A program made the position numbers and the translations under genes. The notes beneath the pieces are model-generated. The model ran no database searches, was not told where the DNA came from, and worked only from the letters and a program-made list of their open reading frames with translations. A DNA stretch of 9,638 bases from Thermoprotei archaeon (GTDB taxonomy: Archaea > Thermoproteota > Thermoprotei > Thermofilales > Thermofilaceae), in NCBI GenBank assembly GCA_003649495.1, contig QMRZ01000048.1, forward strand, positions 1 to 9,638. The letters are read 5' to 3'. Shown in pieces: positions 1 to 7,019 of the stretch; within the stretch, counting starts at the first letter, position 1, and every line of letters begins with the position of its first letter.

Positions 1-1
1 G

Positions 2-355
2 ATAATAAACATCGCCTCCATGTCCGGCTCCATAGTCAACAGGCCACAGCCCCAGGCCCACTACAACGCGTCCAAGGCCGCCGTGATTATGTTGACTAAG
101 AGCCTCGCGGCCGAGTGGGCCAAGTACGGCATAAACGTGAACAGCGTCAGCCCCGGCTATACCCTCACCCCCCTCGTCGAGAACCTCGTGAAGACCAGGC
201 CCGAGTACGCGGACCTCTGGAAGACCCTCATACCCATGGGCAGGTTCGCCAAGCCGATGGATATAGTCGGCGCCGTCGTATTCCTCGCCACCGACGCGGC
301 CAGGTACATAACGGGCCACGACCTCGTAGTCGACGGCGGCTACACAGTATGGTAA
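2..355 (+). CDS. Short-chain dehydrogenase/reductase, C-terminal part (5' end outside window)
   Basis: This is the last 117 residues of a classical SDR NAD(P)-dependent oxidoreductase; full-length members are about 250-260 residues, so the Rossmann dinucleotide-binding half lies beyond the window. The frame is open from base 2, so the internal ATG at 20 is not the start. Visible active-site elements are the IINIASMSG strand with the probable catalytic Ser at fragment residue 8, then YNASK with Tyr21 and Lys25, spaced as in classical SDRs. NSVSPGY follows at 47-53, and the end GHDLVVDGGYTVW is typical of the family. The NRPQPQ segment before the Tyr, and this C-terminus, resemble polyol or sugar-alcohol dehydrogenases (arabinitol, threitol or sorbitol type). 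The substrate is an inference from resemblance. The gene converges on the S9 peptidase gene with a 36-bp gap. Confidence 0.93.
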   Translation: MINIASMSGSIVNRPQPQAHYNASKAAVIMLTKSLAAEWAKYGINVNSVSPGYTLTPLVENLVKTRPEYADLWKTLIPMGRFAKPMDIVGAVVFLATDAARYITGHDLVVDGGYTVW

Positions 356-391
356 CCCTTGGGCTAGCGCTCGGAACAGCGCGATTGAGGG

Positions 392-2287
392 CTAGCTATC
401 CAGGCGCAGGGCCCTATAGGCGAACGCCAGCACCTCTGCGGCCTCCCTAGCCCGGACCTCGGGCGTCGCGCCCATGTGCCCACTCACGGTCTCAACCCTC
501 AGGTAAGCTGGCGCGCCAGCGTCCCTCAGCTTGGCCACGAACTTTAGGGCGTGGGCTGGGTGCACCCTGTCGTCGTGCAGGCCCGTGTAGACCAGCACGT
601 GCGGGTACCTCACGCCCCTCCTGACGTTGTGGTAGGGGGAGTAGGAGGCTAGGTACGCCCTGTCCCCTGGGTCCTCCGGGTCGCCGTACTCAGTGGTCCA
701 CAGCTTGCCGATGTGCAGCAGGTGGAAGCGGAGCATGTCGGTGAGCGGGTACCCTATCAGGGCCACGTCCACCAGCTCAGGCCTCCTGGTGACGACTGCC
801 GCCACGAGCAGGCCCCCGTTGCTCGAGCCCGTGGCCACCGTCCTGTACCCCCGCCTCCTCATCTCCTCTAGGAATGCCTCGAAGTCCTCGAACACCCTGT
901 GCTTATTCCTCCTCCAGCCAGCCCTGTGCCACTCCTCCCCATACTCGCTGCCACCCCTCAAGTTCGTGATCACGAGGACCGCCCCCTCCTCCAGCATCGG
1001 GATGTAGTTCACGTAGAAAGCCGGCTTGACGGGGATCGCGAAGCCGCCATACCCGTACACCACCGCCACCCCCGAGCACCTCCCAGCCCTCCCCGACTTC
1101 ACGAGGAAGCCGTGGACCCTCGTCCCATCCCTCGACGTGACCCACACATCCTCGACCTCGAGCCCCAGGTCCAGGCTCTCCCCCTCCACAAACCTCACCT
1201 TCATCCCCTCATCGAGCACGAATAGCCTCGACGGCGTGTCGAAGGACGAGTACCTGACCACAAGCGTTCCCCACCCAGAGCCCAGGATGCTGAGGCTACC
1301 CGGCGGCAGGTCGCCGAGGAGCCTGCCCTCCAGGCCGCCGTCCAGGCTGTAGGCGTAGAGCTCATTCGCGCCATCCACTAGTCGTGACACTACGATCCTG
1401 CCGGCGTGGGTCGCGGCCCCCTCGATCGGGTACTCCTCGGCAGATATCACCACCCTAGAGCCATCCTCCGAGACCTCCAGTATGGAGCCCAGGTGGTTCT
1501 CGCCGTAGTACAGCACGTAGGCCCTGCCATCCTCGTACCCCACTGGGAGTGCCCTCGAGCCCCTGCCGTCGAAGAGCAGGGCGAACTCCCCCAGCCCCGG
1601 GAGGCGGGCCACGTATATCTTGGACTCACTCCAGCCGTGCATCGCCGTGACGAAGACAACCCCCCTGTCGTAGAGGGGCTTCAGCCCCATCATCCAGTTC
1701 GTCTCAAAGCCCTCGCCGAACACTACGCGGTCCTCGCCGCCCATCTCGTGGAGGTGGACCCTGCTGGCGGGAGCTGGGACGCCGTCGGGGGTCCGGCCAC
1801 TCCTGTAGAACCTCGTGTAGAGGAACTCCCCCCGCGAGAGCCAGACGGGCGGCGAGATGTACCCCCTCAGGACCTCGATCCTGTCGCCCGCCTCCACGTC
1901 CAGCACCAGCAGCGTGCTCTCGTCAGCGCCGCTCACGTGATAATTCACGCCCAGCACCCCGCCATCGGGCGTGGGGGAGACCGCGCTGATCGTGACGTTC
2001 TCACCCAGCTCCTCGGAGCGCAGCACCTCCTCGTACTCGCCCCTGCTGAAGTCGAGCCTCTTAACCACGTACGTCCCCCGCTCGCGGGACACCAGGTAGA
2101 GGCCACCCCGGTAGAGGGCGACGCTGTAGACCACCGGCATCTCGTACAGCGCCCTAAGCCGCGGGTAGAGCCTCTCCGCGATGCCGCCTATGAACTCCCT
2201 AAACCTCCTGTTCTCCGCCTCAATCCACTGCCTGACCTCCTCGCTACCTACATCCTCAAGCCACAGGTACTCATCCACCGTGGCCAC
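392..2287 (-). CDS. Prolyl oligopeptidase-family serine peptidase (S9), left-arm copy
   Basis: This is the complete 631-residue peptidase described in full at its mirror copy, 7352-9247. Here it reads leftward from a GTG start at 2285-2287 to a TAG at 392-394. It converges on the SDR gene; the 36-bp gap between the stops holds a 5-bp stem (GCGCT 367-371, AGCGC 378-382), too weak to call a terminator. The opposite strand carries a long open frame across its 5' half (1406-2497). That frame is rich in Pro, His, Arg and Val, shows no recognisable domain, and is best read as a GC-driven shadow. Confidence 0.95.
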   Translation of the reverse strand: MATVDEYLWLEDVGSEEVRQWIEAENRRFREFIGGIAERLYPRLRALYEMPVVYSVALYRGGLYLVSRERGTYVVKRLDFSRGEYEEVLRSEELGENVTISAVSPTPDGGVLGVNYHVSGADESTLLVLDVEAGDRIEVLRGYISPPVWLSRGEFLYTRFYRSGRTPDGVPAPASRVHLHEMGGEDRVVFGEGFETNWMMGLKPLYDRGVVFVTAMHGWSESKIYVARLPGLGEFALLFDGRGSRALPVGYEDGRAYVLYYGENHLGSILEVSEDGSRVVISAEEYPIEGAATHAGRIVVSRLVDGANELYAYSLDGGLEGRLLGDLPPGSLSILGSGWGTLVVRYSSFDTPSRLFVLDEGMKVRFVEGESLDLGLEVEDVWVTSRDGTRVHGFLVKSGRAGRCSGVAVVYGYGGFAIPVKPAFYVNYIPMLEEGAVLVITNLRGGSEYGEEWHRAGWRRNKHRVFEDFEAFLEEMRRRGYRTVATGSSNGGLLVAAVVTRRPELVDVALIGYPLTDMLRFHLLHIGKLWTTEYGDPEDPGDRAYLASYSPYHNVRRGVRYPHVLVYTGLHDDRVHPAHALKFVAKLRDAGAPAYLRVETVSGHMGATPEVRAREAAEVLAFAYRALRLDS

Positions 2288-2297
2288 TACACTCTGG

Positions 2298-2393
2298 TCA
2301 CTCCCAGGCCCTTAAGCGCATCGCATACCTCTCCAGCAGCTCAACGAATCCTGGGGGAACGAGCTTACCGCTCTCCCCCACTCGTGGCGTCAT
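2298..2393 (-). CDS. Possible 31-residue small protein upstream of the S9 gene, left-arm copy
   Basis: This is the mirror of 7246-7341, where the reasoning is given. It runs from an ATG at 2391-2393 to a TGA at 2298-2300, 10 bp before the GTG of the S9 peptidase gene on the same strand. Confidence 0.35.
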   Translation of the reverse strand: MTPRVGESGKLVPPGFVELLERYAMRLRAWE

Positions 2394-2402
2394 GTATTAA
2401 GC
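2394..2402 (-). promoter_or_regulatory. TATA-like AT island upstream of the S9 gene, left-arm copy
   Basis: Read on the minus strand this is GCTTAATAC, an AT island in GC-rich surroundings, directly before the small ORF. Its mirror is 7237-7245, where the spacing argument is given. Confidence 0.35.
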
Positions 2403-2432
2403 TGTATTGCATCGGCCACGGGTGGGTTCACC

Positions 2433-2505
2433 GCGGCTGGCACCCCCGGCCGCCCCTGGGTAATCGGGGCTCGCCAGGGGTTCACCACCCCCAGTAATCA
2501 CTGGG
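2433..2505. other. GC-rich cluster of three hairpins in the gap before the S9 gene, left-arm copy
   Basis: This is the mirror of 7134-7206. In these coordinates the stems are 2490-2495 with 2500-2505, 2453-2459 with 2474-2480, and about 2433-2437 with 2449-2453. The rest of the 2288-2619 gap holds the small ORF and TATA-like island upstream of the S9 gene, and an AT-richer stretch (2516-2600) in which I see no gene. Confidence 0.35.
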
Positions 2506-2619
2506 TTCAGGGCGGCAGATTTAGGAGGAGACTTAGAAGCTTACTGAGGCGTGGAAAGATACGCTATGATACAGAAAGCTGCGATCTAGTGCTTCTACCC
2601 CATTAGAGCTCCTCTCCAG

Positions 2620-3039
2620 CTACCTCGTCCTCCGCACCTTCCTGCCCAGCTCGTCCCTGAAGCACCAGAGCCCCTCGCCAGCCGCTATGATGACTATCCT
2701 CAGCTCGTCGGCCAGCTTGTCGCTTATGAGGACCTCCTCAGCGCGCTCGCTGATGACTAGATCTGCGGTCACTCCCCCCACCACCCTGTCCTCCTCAACT
2801 ACGGAGACCTCAACTGCGCCTCTCACCCTGATGAGCCTGGTCCTGCTCCCATCAGCCAGGACGTACTCCTTGATCACCGCCCCCGCGGGCAGCTCCGGGT
2901 AGCACCCGAGGGCCCGGGCGACGTCAACGGGCACCAGGAGCTCTGGCCGCACAGTCTCGTAACCGCTCTCCACGAGCGCCACCACGTCGACGCTCGACCC
3001 CCTCATGCTCCTTAGCCTCAGCCTCAACCTCAGGGCCAC
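2620..3039 (-). CDS. Archaeal retropepsin-like (clan AA fold) protein, left-arm copy
   Basis: Identical 139-residue protein to 6600-7019, where it is described. Here it runs from a GTG at 3037-3039 to a TAG at 2620-2622. An in-frame stop lies two codons upstream of the GTG, so no longer start is possible. It shares its direction with the S9 peptidase gene but is 332 bp away, so the two are probably separate transcription units. Confidence 0.8.
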   Translation of the reverse strand: MALRLRLRLRSMRGSSVDVVALVESGYETVRPELLVPVDVARALGCYPELPAGAVIKEYVLADGSRTRLIRVRGAVEVSVVEEDRVVGGVTADLVISERAEEVLISDKLADELRIVIIAAGEGLWCFRDELGRKVRRTR

Positions 3040-3127
3040 GAGGCCTCACCTCGCCAGCAGGGTAGATCCGGCCTATCCTCCGCGCCACAGCCTCCCTCAA
3101 GTACCCGATACGCTCAACCCTCCCCAA
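2924..3127 (-). CDS. Possible small ORF overlapping the retropepsin-like gene, left-arm copy
   Basis: Mirror of 6512-6715, where it is assessed. It starts with TTG at 3125-3127 and overlaps the 5' end of the retropepsin-like gene by 116 bp in another frame. Confidence 0.35.
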   Translation of the reverse strand: MGRVERIGYLREAVARRIGRIYPAGEVRPRGPEVEAEAKEHEGVERRRGGARGERLRDCAARAPGAR

Positions 3128-3261
3128 GACGGCGCCCCACTACTAGTGCGCGACCGCGGGCATAAGCCCTACGCGCCCCCGGCCCCGCTCGGGAGGGCTG
3201 GTAGAGCTGAGGCGCGGGAAGGTTAATAGGAGGCGCCGAGGCTGTAGTGTAGAGAGAACAC
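3128..3261. promoter_or_regulatory. Divergent promoter region between the retropepsin-like unit and the DUF4129 gene, left arm
   Basis: This 134-bp gap separates two outward-reading units. A TATA-like GTTAATAG at about 3222-3229 lies roughly 35 bp before the DUF4129 ATG at 3262. With the usual archaeal TATA-to-start distance of about 25 bp, the transcript would have a very short leader, which fits the lack of a clear Shine-Dalgarno sequence there. For the other direction, minus-strand GCTTATG near 3162-3168 would place a transcript start about 10 bp before the TTG at 3127. Both calls rest on pattern and spacing only. Confidence 0.45.
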
Positions 3262-4170
3262 ATGGTGAAGCGGGCGTGCGCCGCTAGACGCATGCTGCCA
3301 GCATGGCTCTACTGCGTCTTAGCTGTGCTGGTGAGCGTGGCAGTCTGGGACTATGGCGGAGAGTCTAACGCTATCCTGCGCCTGGATAGCGAGACTGTAT
3401 CGTTCGTGTTGATGGTGGCCGCGGCGGCTGCCGCGCCATTCTTCGCTCTGGGGCTTAAGGAGGTGTTCGCGAGGCTTCTCTCGAGGGGGCTGAGGCTCCG
3501 CGTGCTCATCAGCGACCTGCTCCTCCTAGCCCTCTACTCCACCATATTCCTACTCCTCCTCCACCTCTCCTACACAGCCAACCCCTGGATATGGGCTGGC
3601 GGCAGATCTGGGGAGGAGGCTGGCAGCCAGGTGGCGCGCCACGTGGAGAGGGAAACGACGCCGAGCAGCGCTGGAGCTAGTGAGGTGATAAGAGAAGAGG
3701 TGCCGCAGCCCCTAGTCCCGCGCAGGCTGGTGGGTGCCGCGTACCTGGCGGTGATACTCTCATGCACCCTCAGCGGCGCCCTAGCCTTCCTACTGGCATT
3801 AAGGGAGAGGAGGCCCACGCCCAGGGAGGATGGGATGCGGATGCCCGAGGCACATGCCAGGATCCTCGAGGCCTCCAGGGAGGCTGTGGCAGCCCTGGCC
3901 GAGGGCAGCAGCCCCCGCGAGGTTGTTGTGGCCTACTTCCTGAGGCTCTGCGAGATCCTCAGGTCGCTGGGCCTCCAGGTAGCTGAGCACCTGACTGCGA
4001 GGGAGGTGGCTGAGCTCGCGGCTGAGAGGCTGGGGCTTGAGAGAGAGCCCCTCTACAGGCTGGTGACGCTCTTCGAGGAGGCCAGGTACAGCGAGCACCC
4101 AGTCACCGAGGACGCGAGGAGGGAGGCGCTACAGTGCCTCACAGCCATCGAGGAGCACCTAAGGGGATAG
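3262..4170 (+). CDS. Membrane protein with C-terminal DUF4129 domain
   Basis: This 302-residue protein has four predicted membrane helices, about residues 11-29, 46-65, 81-103 and 156-180. A polar loop of about 50 residues (104-155) joins helices 3 and 4, and a soluble C-terminal domain follows the RERRPTPRED stretch. The C-terminal part, about 195-300, matches the DUF4129 pattern: a helix with YFLRLCEILRSLG, then LTAREVAELA (244-253), then LFEEARYSEHPVTEDARREA (270-289). Known DUF4129 proteins often sit beside MoxR-type AAA ATPase and DUF58 genes, sometimes with transglutaminase-like proteins, in suspected envelope or chaperone systems. None of these partners is in the window, so its role here is unknown. 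The Arg-rich N-terminus and the charge pattern suggest both termini are cytoplasmic. ATG 3262 was chosen for its spacing from the TATA-like element; ATG 3292 is a later option. Confidence 0.85.
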   Translation: MVKRACAARRMLPAWLYCVLAVLVSVAVWDYGGESNAILRLDSETVSFVLMVAAAAAAPFFALGLKEVFARLLSRGLRLRVLISDLLLLALYSTIFLLLLHLSYTANPWIWAGGRSGEEAGSQVARHVERETTPSSAGASEVIREEVPQPLVPRRLVGAAYLAVILSCTLSGALAFLLALRERRPTPREDGMRMPEAHARILEASREAVAALAEGSSPREVVVAYFLRLCEILRSLGLQVAEHLTAREVAELAAERLGLEREPLYRLVTLFEEARYSEHPVTEDARREALQCLTAIEEHLRG

Positions 4171-4232
4171 CTACACCACTAGACCAGCGGGCCCACGACG
4201 CACTGGGGGCAGGACTGCTGCCGTGCTCCTCC

Positions 4233-4251
4233 GCTGAGCGGGCGGCTCAGC
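4233..4251. terminator. Small hairpin between convergent genes, left arm
   Basis: GCTGAGC (4233-4239) and GCTCAGC (4245-4251) form a perfect 7-bp stem around a 5-base loop. It lies in the 87-bp gap between the stops of the convergent DUF4129 and M16 genes, where a bidirectional transcription end would be expected. There is no T-rich tract, which archaeal termination usually needs, so this is only a candidate. Confidence 0.25.
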
Positions 4252-4257
4252 TCTACG

Positions 4258-4818
4258 CTAGGGCCTCGCTACCACCTCCACGTAGCCATCGGGCCTCAGG
4301 TACCTCTCGGCGACCTCCCTGACGTCCTCGAGCCCCACCCCCTCCACCTCATCCCTGAACCTCTCCAGGTAGTCCAGCCCCAGCCCGTACAGCTCCACCT
4401 CGAGCAGCAGCTGGGCGGCGCCAGCCGGGGACTCCATCATCACCTCCATGGAGCCCACGAGATGCCTCTTGGAGTCCTCCAGCTCCCGCTCGCTCACCCC
4501 CCTCTCAGCGATCCCCGCCAGCTCCTCTAATATCATCGAGACGGCCTCCTCGACCTTAGCTGGGTTGAAGCCCCCCATCACCCTCCAGAACCCCGCCAGC
4601 CTCAACGCGTCCACCCTGCTGAACACGTAGTAGGCCAGGCCAGCCTCCGCCCTCACCCTGCGGCCCAGCCTACCCATCAGCCCGAACGACCCGAGTACGT
4701 CGTTGGCGACTAGGAGCTTATGGTAGTCCGGGTGGAGCCTGGGCACGGCTAGGGACCCGAGCACCACCGCCGCCTGCACCCTCCCCGGGATCCGAACCTC
4801 CCTGTAGATCCTCGAGGC
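4258..4818 (-). CDS. M16 zinc-peptidase C-terminal domain, 5'-truncated at the palindrome axis, left-arm copy
   Basis: This is the mirror of the fragment at 4821-5381, which carries the full description. Reading leftward, the coding sequence emerges from the axis at 4818 already inside the protein and ends at a TAG (4258-4260). The GTG at 4777-4779 looks like a start, but the thirteen codons between it and the axis continue the family pattern, so it is more likely internal. The gene converges on the DUF4129 gene with an 87-bp gap. Confidence 0.88.
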   Translation of the reverse strand, partial: ASRIYREVRIPGRVQAAVVLGSLAVPRLHPDYHKLLVANDVLGSFGLMGRLGRRVRAEAGLAYYVFSRVDALRLAGFWRVMGGFNPAKVEEAVSMILEELAGIAERGVSERELEDSKRHLVGSMEVMMESPAGAAQLLLEVELYGLGLDYLERFRDEVEGVGLEDVREVAERYLRPDGYVEVVARP

Positions 4819-4838
4819 CGGCCTCGAGGATCTACAGG
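4801..4838. repeat. Axis of the palindrome, GGCC|GGCC at 4819/4820
   Basis: The two arms meet with no unpaired base. The innermost 18 bp (4811-4828) are CTCGAGGCC followed by GGCCTCGAG. The sequence on each side still encodes the M16 peptidase (right arm from 4821: ASRIYREVRIPGRVQ), so the axis lies within a gene rather than at an intergenic boundary or a recognisable recombination site. A short native palindrome here, such as GGCC or CTCGAG, could have seeded strand fold-back, but only the symmetrised product is visible. Confidence 0.95.
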
Positions 4839-5381
4839 GAGGTTCGGATCCCGGGGAGGGTGCAGGCGGCGGTGGTGCTCGGGTCCCTAGCCGTGCCCAG
4901 GCTCCACCCGGACTACCATAAGCTCCTAGTCGCCAACGACGTACTCGGGTCGTTCGGGCTGATGGGTAGGCTGGGCCGCAGGGTGAGGGCGGAGGCTGGC
5001 CTGGCCTACTACGTGTTCAGCAGGGTGGACGCGTTGAGGCTGGCGGGGTTCTGGAGGGTGATGGGGGGCTTCAACCCAGCTAAGGTCGAGGAGGCCGTCT
5101 CGATGATATTAGAGGAGCTGGCGGGGATCGCTGAGAGGGGGGTGAGCGAGCGGGAGCTGGAGGACTCCAAGAGGCATCTCGTGGGCTCCATGGAGGTGAT
5201 GATGGAGTCCCCGGCTGGCGCCGCCCAGCTGCTGCTCGAGGTGGAGCTGTACGGGCTGGGGCTGGACTACCTGGAGAGGTTCAGGGATGAGGTGGAGGGG
5301 GTGGGGCTCGAGGACGTCAGGGAGGTCGCCGAGAGGTACCTGAGGCCCGATGGCTACGTGGAGGTGGTAGCGAGGCCCTAG
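4821..5381 (+). CDS. M16 (insulinase/processing-peptidase family) C-terminal domain, 5'-truncated
   Basis: This 186-residue fragment matches the second domain of M16B zinc peptidases. It opens with YREVRIPGRVQAAVVLGS, the strand that usually begins this domain, followed by a HPDY helix start (fragment residues 29-32), VLGSFGLMGRLGRRVR and then EAGLAYYVFS with the conserved Tyr (about 59-67). A long helical region ends at RPDGYVEVVARP, a normal family C-terminus. The zinc-binding HxxEH motif and its downstream Glu belong to the N-terminal domain, which is absent because the reading frame runs into the axis. In archaea and bacteria such proteins are typically about 400-430 residues and degrade peptides, often as pairs or tandem domains. 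As it stands the fragment could not be catalytic alone. Upstream of 4821 the frame continues only into the antisense of the other arm. Confidence 0.88.
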   Translation, partial: ASRIYREVRIPGRVQAAVVLGSLAVPRLHPDYHKLLVANDVLGSFGLMGRLGRRVRAEAGLAYYVFSRVDALRLAGFWRVMGGFNPAKVEEAVSMILEELAGIAERGVSERELEDSKRHLVGSMEVMMESPAGAAQLLLEVELYGLGLDYLERFRDEVEGVGLEDVREVAERYLRPDGYVEVVARP

Positions 5382-5387
5382 CGTAGA

Positions 5388-5406
5388 GCTGAGCCGCCCG
5401 CTCAGC
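5388..5406. terminator. Small hairpin between convergent genes, right arm
   Basis: Mirror copy of the 7-bp stem and 5-base loop at 4233-4251, here just after the M16 stop (5379-5381). Confidence 0.25.
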
Positions 5407-5468
5407 GGAGGAGCACGGCAGCAGTCCTGCCCCCAGTGCGTCGTGGGCCCGCTGGTCTAGTGGTGTAG

Positions 5469-6377
5469 CTATCCCCTTAGGTGCTCCTCGATGGCTGTGA
5501 GGCACTGTAGCGCCTCCCTCCTCGCGTCCTCGGTGACTGGGTGCTCGCTGTACCTGGCCTCCTCGAAGAGCGTCACCAGCCTGTAGAGGGGCTCTCTCTC
5601 AAGCCCCAGCCTCTCAGCCGCGAGCTCAGCCACCTCCCTCGCAGTCAGGTGCTCAGCTACCTGGAGGCCCAGCGACCTGAGGATCTCGCAGAGCCTCAGG
5701 AAGTAGGCCACAACAACCTCGCGGGGGCTGCTGCCCTCGGCCAGGGCTGCCACAGCCTCCCTGGAGGCCTCGAGGATCCTGGCATGTGCCTCGGGCATCC
5801 GCATCCCATCCTCCCTGGGCGTGGGCCTCCTCTCCCTTAATGCCAGTAGGAAGGCTAGGGCGCCGCTGAGGGTGCATGAGAGTATCACCGCCAGGTACGC
5901 GGCACCCACCAGCCTGCGCGGGACTAGGGGCTGCGGCACCTCTTCTCTTATCACCTCACTAGCTCCAGCGCTGCTCGGCGTCGTTTCCCTCTCCACGTGG
6001 CGCGCCACCTGGCTGCCAGCCTCCTCCCCAGATCTGCCGCCAGCCCATATCCAGGGGTTGGCTGTGTAGGAGAGGTGGAGGAGGAGTAGGAATATGGTGG
6101 AGTAGAGGGCTAGGAGGAGCAGGTCGCTGATGAGCACGCGGAGCCTCAGCCCCCTCGAGAGAAGCCTCGCGAACACCTCCTTAAGCCCCAGAGCGAAGAA
6201 TGGCGCGGCAGCCGCCGCGGCCACCATCAACACGAACGATACAGTCTCGCTATCCAGGCGCAGGATAGCGTTAGACTCTCCGCCATAGTCCCAGACTGCC
6301 ACGCTCACCAGCACAGCTAAGACGCAGTAGAGCCATGCTGGCAGCATGCGTCTAGCGGCGCACGCCCGCTTCACCAT
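5469..6377 (-). CDS. Membrane protein with C-terminal DUF4129 domain, right-arm copy
   Basis: Identical in sequence to the 302-residue protein at 3262-4170, where helices and domain are set out. Here it reads leftward from an ATG at 6375-6377 to a TAG at 5469-5471, converging on the M16 fragment. Confidence 0.85.
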   Translation of the reverse strand: MVKRACAARRMLPAWLYCVLAVLVSVAVWDYGGESNAILRLDSETVSFVLMVAAAAAAPFFALGLKEVFARLLSRGLRLRVLISDLLLLALYSTIFLLLLHLSYTANPWIWAGGRSGEEAGSQVARHVERETTPSSAGASEVIREEVPQPLVPRRLVGAAYLAVILSCTLSGALAFLLALRERRPTPREDGMRMPEAHARILEASREAVAALAEGSSPREVVVAYFLRLCEILRSLGLQVAEHLTAREVAELAAERLGLEREPLYRLVTLFEEARYSEHPVTEDARREALQCLTAIEEHLRG

Positions 6378-6511
6378 GTGTTCTCTCTACACTACAGCCT
6401 CGGCGCCTCCTATTAACCTTCCCGCGCCTCAGCTCTACCAGCCCTCCCGAGCGGGGCCGGGGGCGCGTAGGGCTTATGCCCGCGGTCGCGCACTAGTAGT
6501 GGGGCGCCGTC
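6378..6511. promoter_or_regulatory. Divergent promoter region, right arm
   Basis: Mirror of 3128-3261. The TATA-like CTATTAAC at 6410-6417 (GTTAATAG on the minus strand) faces the DUF4129 gene, and GCTTATG at about 6471-6477 faces the small ORF and retropepsin-like gene. Confidence 0.45.
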
Positions 6512-6715
6512 TTGGGGAGGGTTGAGCGTATCGGGTACTTGAGGGAGGCTGTGGCGCGGAGGATAGGCCGGATCTACCCTGCTGGCGAGGTGAGGCCTCG
6601 TGGCCCTGAGGTTGAGGCTGAGGCTAAGGAGCATGAGGGGGTCGAGCGTCGACGTGGTGGCGCTCGTGGAGAGCGGTTACGAGACTGTGCGGCCAGAGCT
6701 CCTGGTGCCCGTTGA
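6512..6715 (+). CDS. Possible small ORF (67 codons) overlapping the retropepsin-like gene
   Basis: It starts with TTG at 6512, with no clear Shine-Dalgarno sequence; an in-frame TAG at 6497-6499 rules out a longer start. The first 46 or so residues look protein-like: a basic amphipathic stretch (VERIGYLREAVARRIGRIYP), then an acidic helix (GPEVEAEAKEHEGVE). The remaining residues are Arg- and Gly-rich and out of frame with the well-supported retropepsin-like gene, which begins at 6600, so this tail looks like a shadow. Either it is a genuine small upstream gene with an overlapping tail, or a longer gene has lost its end to a frameshift. I recognise no family. An upstream small gene could couple its translation to that of the gene it overlaps. 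Confidence 0.38.
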   Translation: MGRVERIGYLREAVARRIGRIYPAGEVRPRGPEVEAEAKEHEGVERRRGGARGERLRDCAARAPGAR

Positions 6716-7019
6716 CGTCGCCCGGGCCCTCGGGTGCTACCCGGAGCTGCCCGCGGGGGCGGTGATCAAGGAGTACGTCCTGGCTGATGGGAGCAGGACC
6801 AGGCTCATCAGGGTGAGAGGCGCAGTTGAGGTCTCCGTAGTTGAGGAGGACAGGGTGGTGGGGGGAGTGACCGCAGATCTAGTCATCAGCGAGCGCGCTG
6901 AGGAGGTCCTCATAAGCGACAAGCTGGCCGACGAGCTGAGGATAGTCATCATAGCGGCTGGCGAGGGGCTCTGGTGCTTCAGGGACGAGCTGGGCAGGAA
7001 GGTGCGGAGGACGAGGTAG
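6600..7019 (+). CDS. Archaeal retropepsin-like (clan AA aspartic peptidase fold) protein
   Basis: This 139-residue protein has the layout of small archaeal proteins related to retroviral aspartic peptidases: alternating N-terminal beta strands (residues 2-10 and 16-23), the active-site-like loop ALVESGYET at 21-29, a LLVPVDVARALG helix (35-45), a second beta half, and EVLISDKLADELRIVI at 102-117. It ends with GLWCFRDELGRKVR. In active members the loop reads D-S/T-G; here the Asp position is Glu24 (ESG), so peptidase activity is doubtful and a binding or regulatory role is possible. The GTG at 6600 is the first possible start, because a TGA lies at 6591-6593, and GAGGTGAGG at 6587-6595 is a good Shine-Dalgarno match. 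ATG 6633 would remove the first strand. Substrate and role are unknown. Confidence 0.8.
   Translation: MALRLRLRLRSMRGSSVDVVALVESGYETVRPELLVPVDVARALGCYPELPAGAVIKEYVLADGSRTRLIRVRGAVEVSVVEEDRVVGGVTADLVISERAEEVLISDKLADELRIVIIAAGEGLWCFRDELGRKVRRTR

Noticed and set aside
1406..2497. Long antisense frame (363 codons) opposite the 5' half of the S9 peptidase gene, and its mirror at 7142-8233
   Set aside because: It lies mostly over a well-supported gene, is skewed to Pro, His, Arg and Val, and has no recognisable motif. Long antisense frames are expected in GC-rich genes with strong codon bias.
2403..2515. Possible tRNA, suggested by GGGTTCACC and GGGGTTCACCACCCC on the plus strand
   Set aside because: The loop does not fit the TTCRANY pattern, and no acceptor, D and anticodon arms can be assembled around it.
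2620..3127. Toxin-antitoxin pair reading of the small ORF plus the retropepsin-like gene
   Set aside because: The overlap and sizes suggest it superficially, but the downstream protein matches a retropepsin-type layout, not a known toxin fold, and the small ORF has no recognisable DNA-binding motif.
3633..3644. Twelve-base palindrome GTGGCGCGCCAC, and the similar one near 507-518
   Set aside because: Both lie inside well-supported coding sequence and are the kind of short GC palindrome expected by chance here.
4780..4860. Cluster of sites resembling a cloning linker around the axis (CTCGAG, GGATCC, CCCGGG and GGCCGGCC)
   Set aside because: The same bases translate into a continuous, family-like M16 segment on each arm up to the axis, so they look native. 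Six-base GC-rich palindromes are common at this composition, and the GGCCGGCC is created by the symmetry itself.
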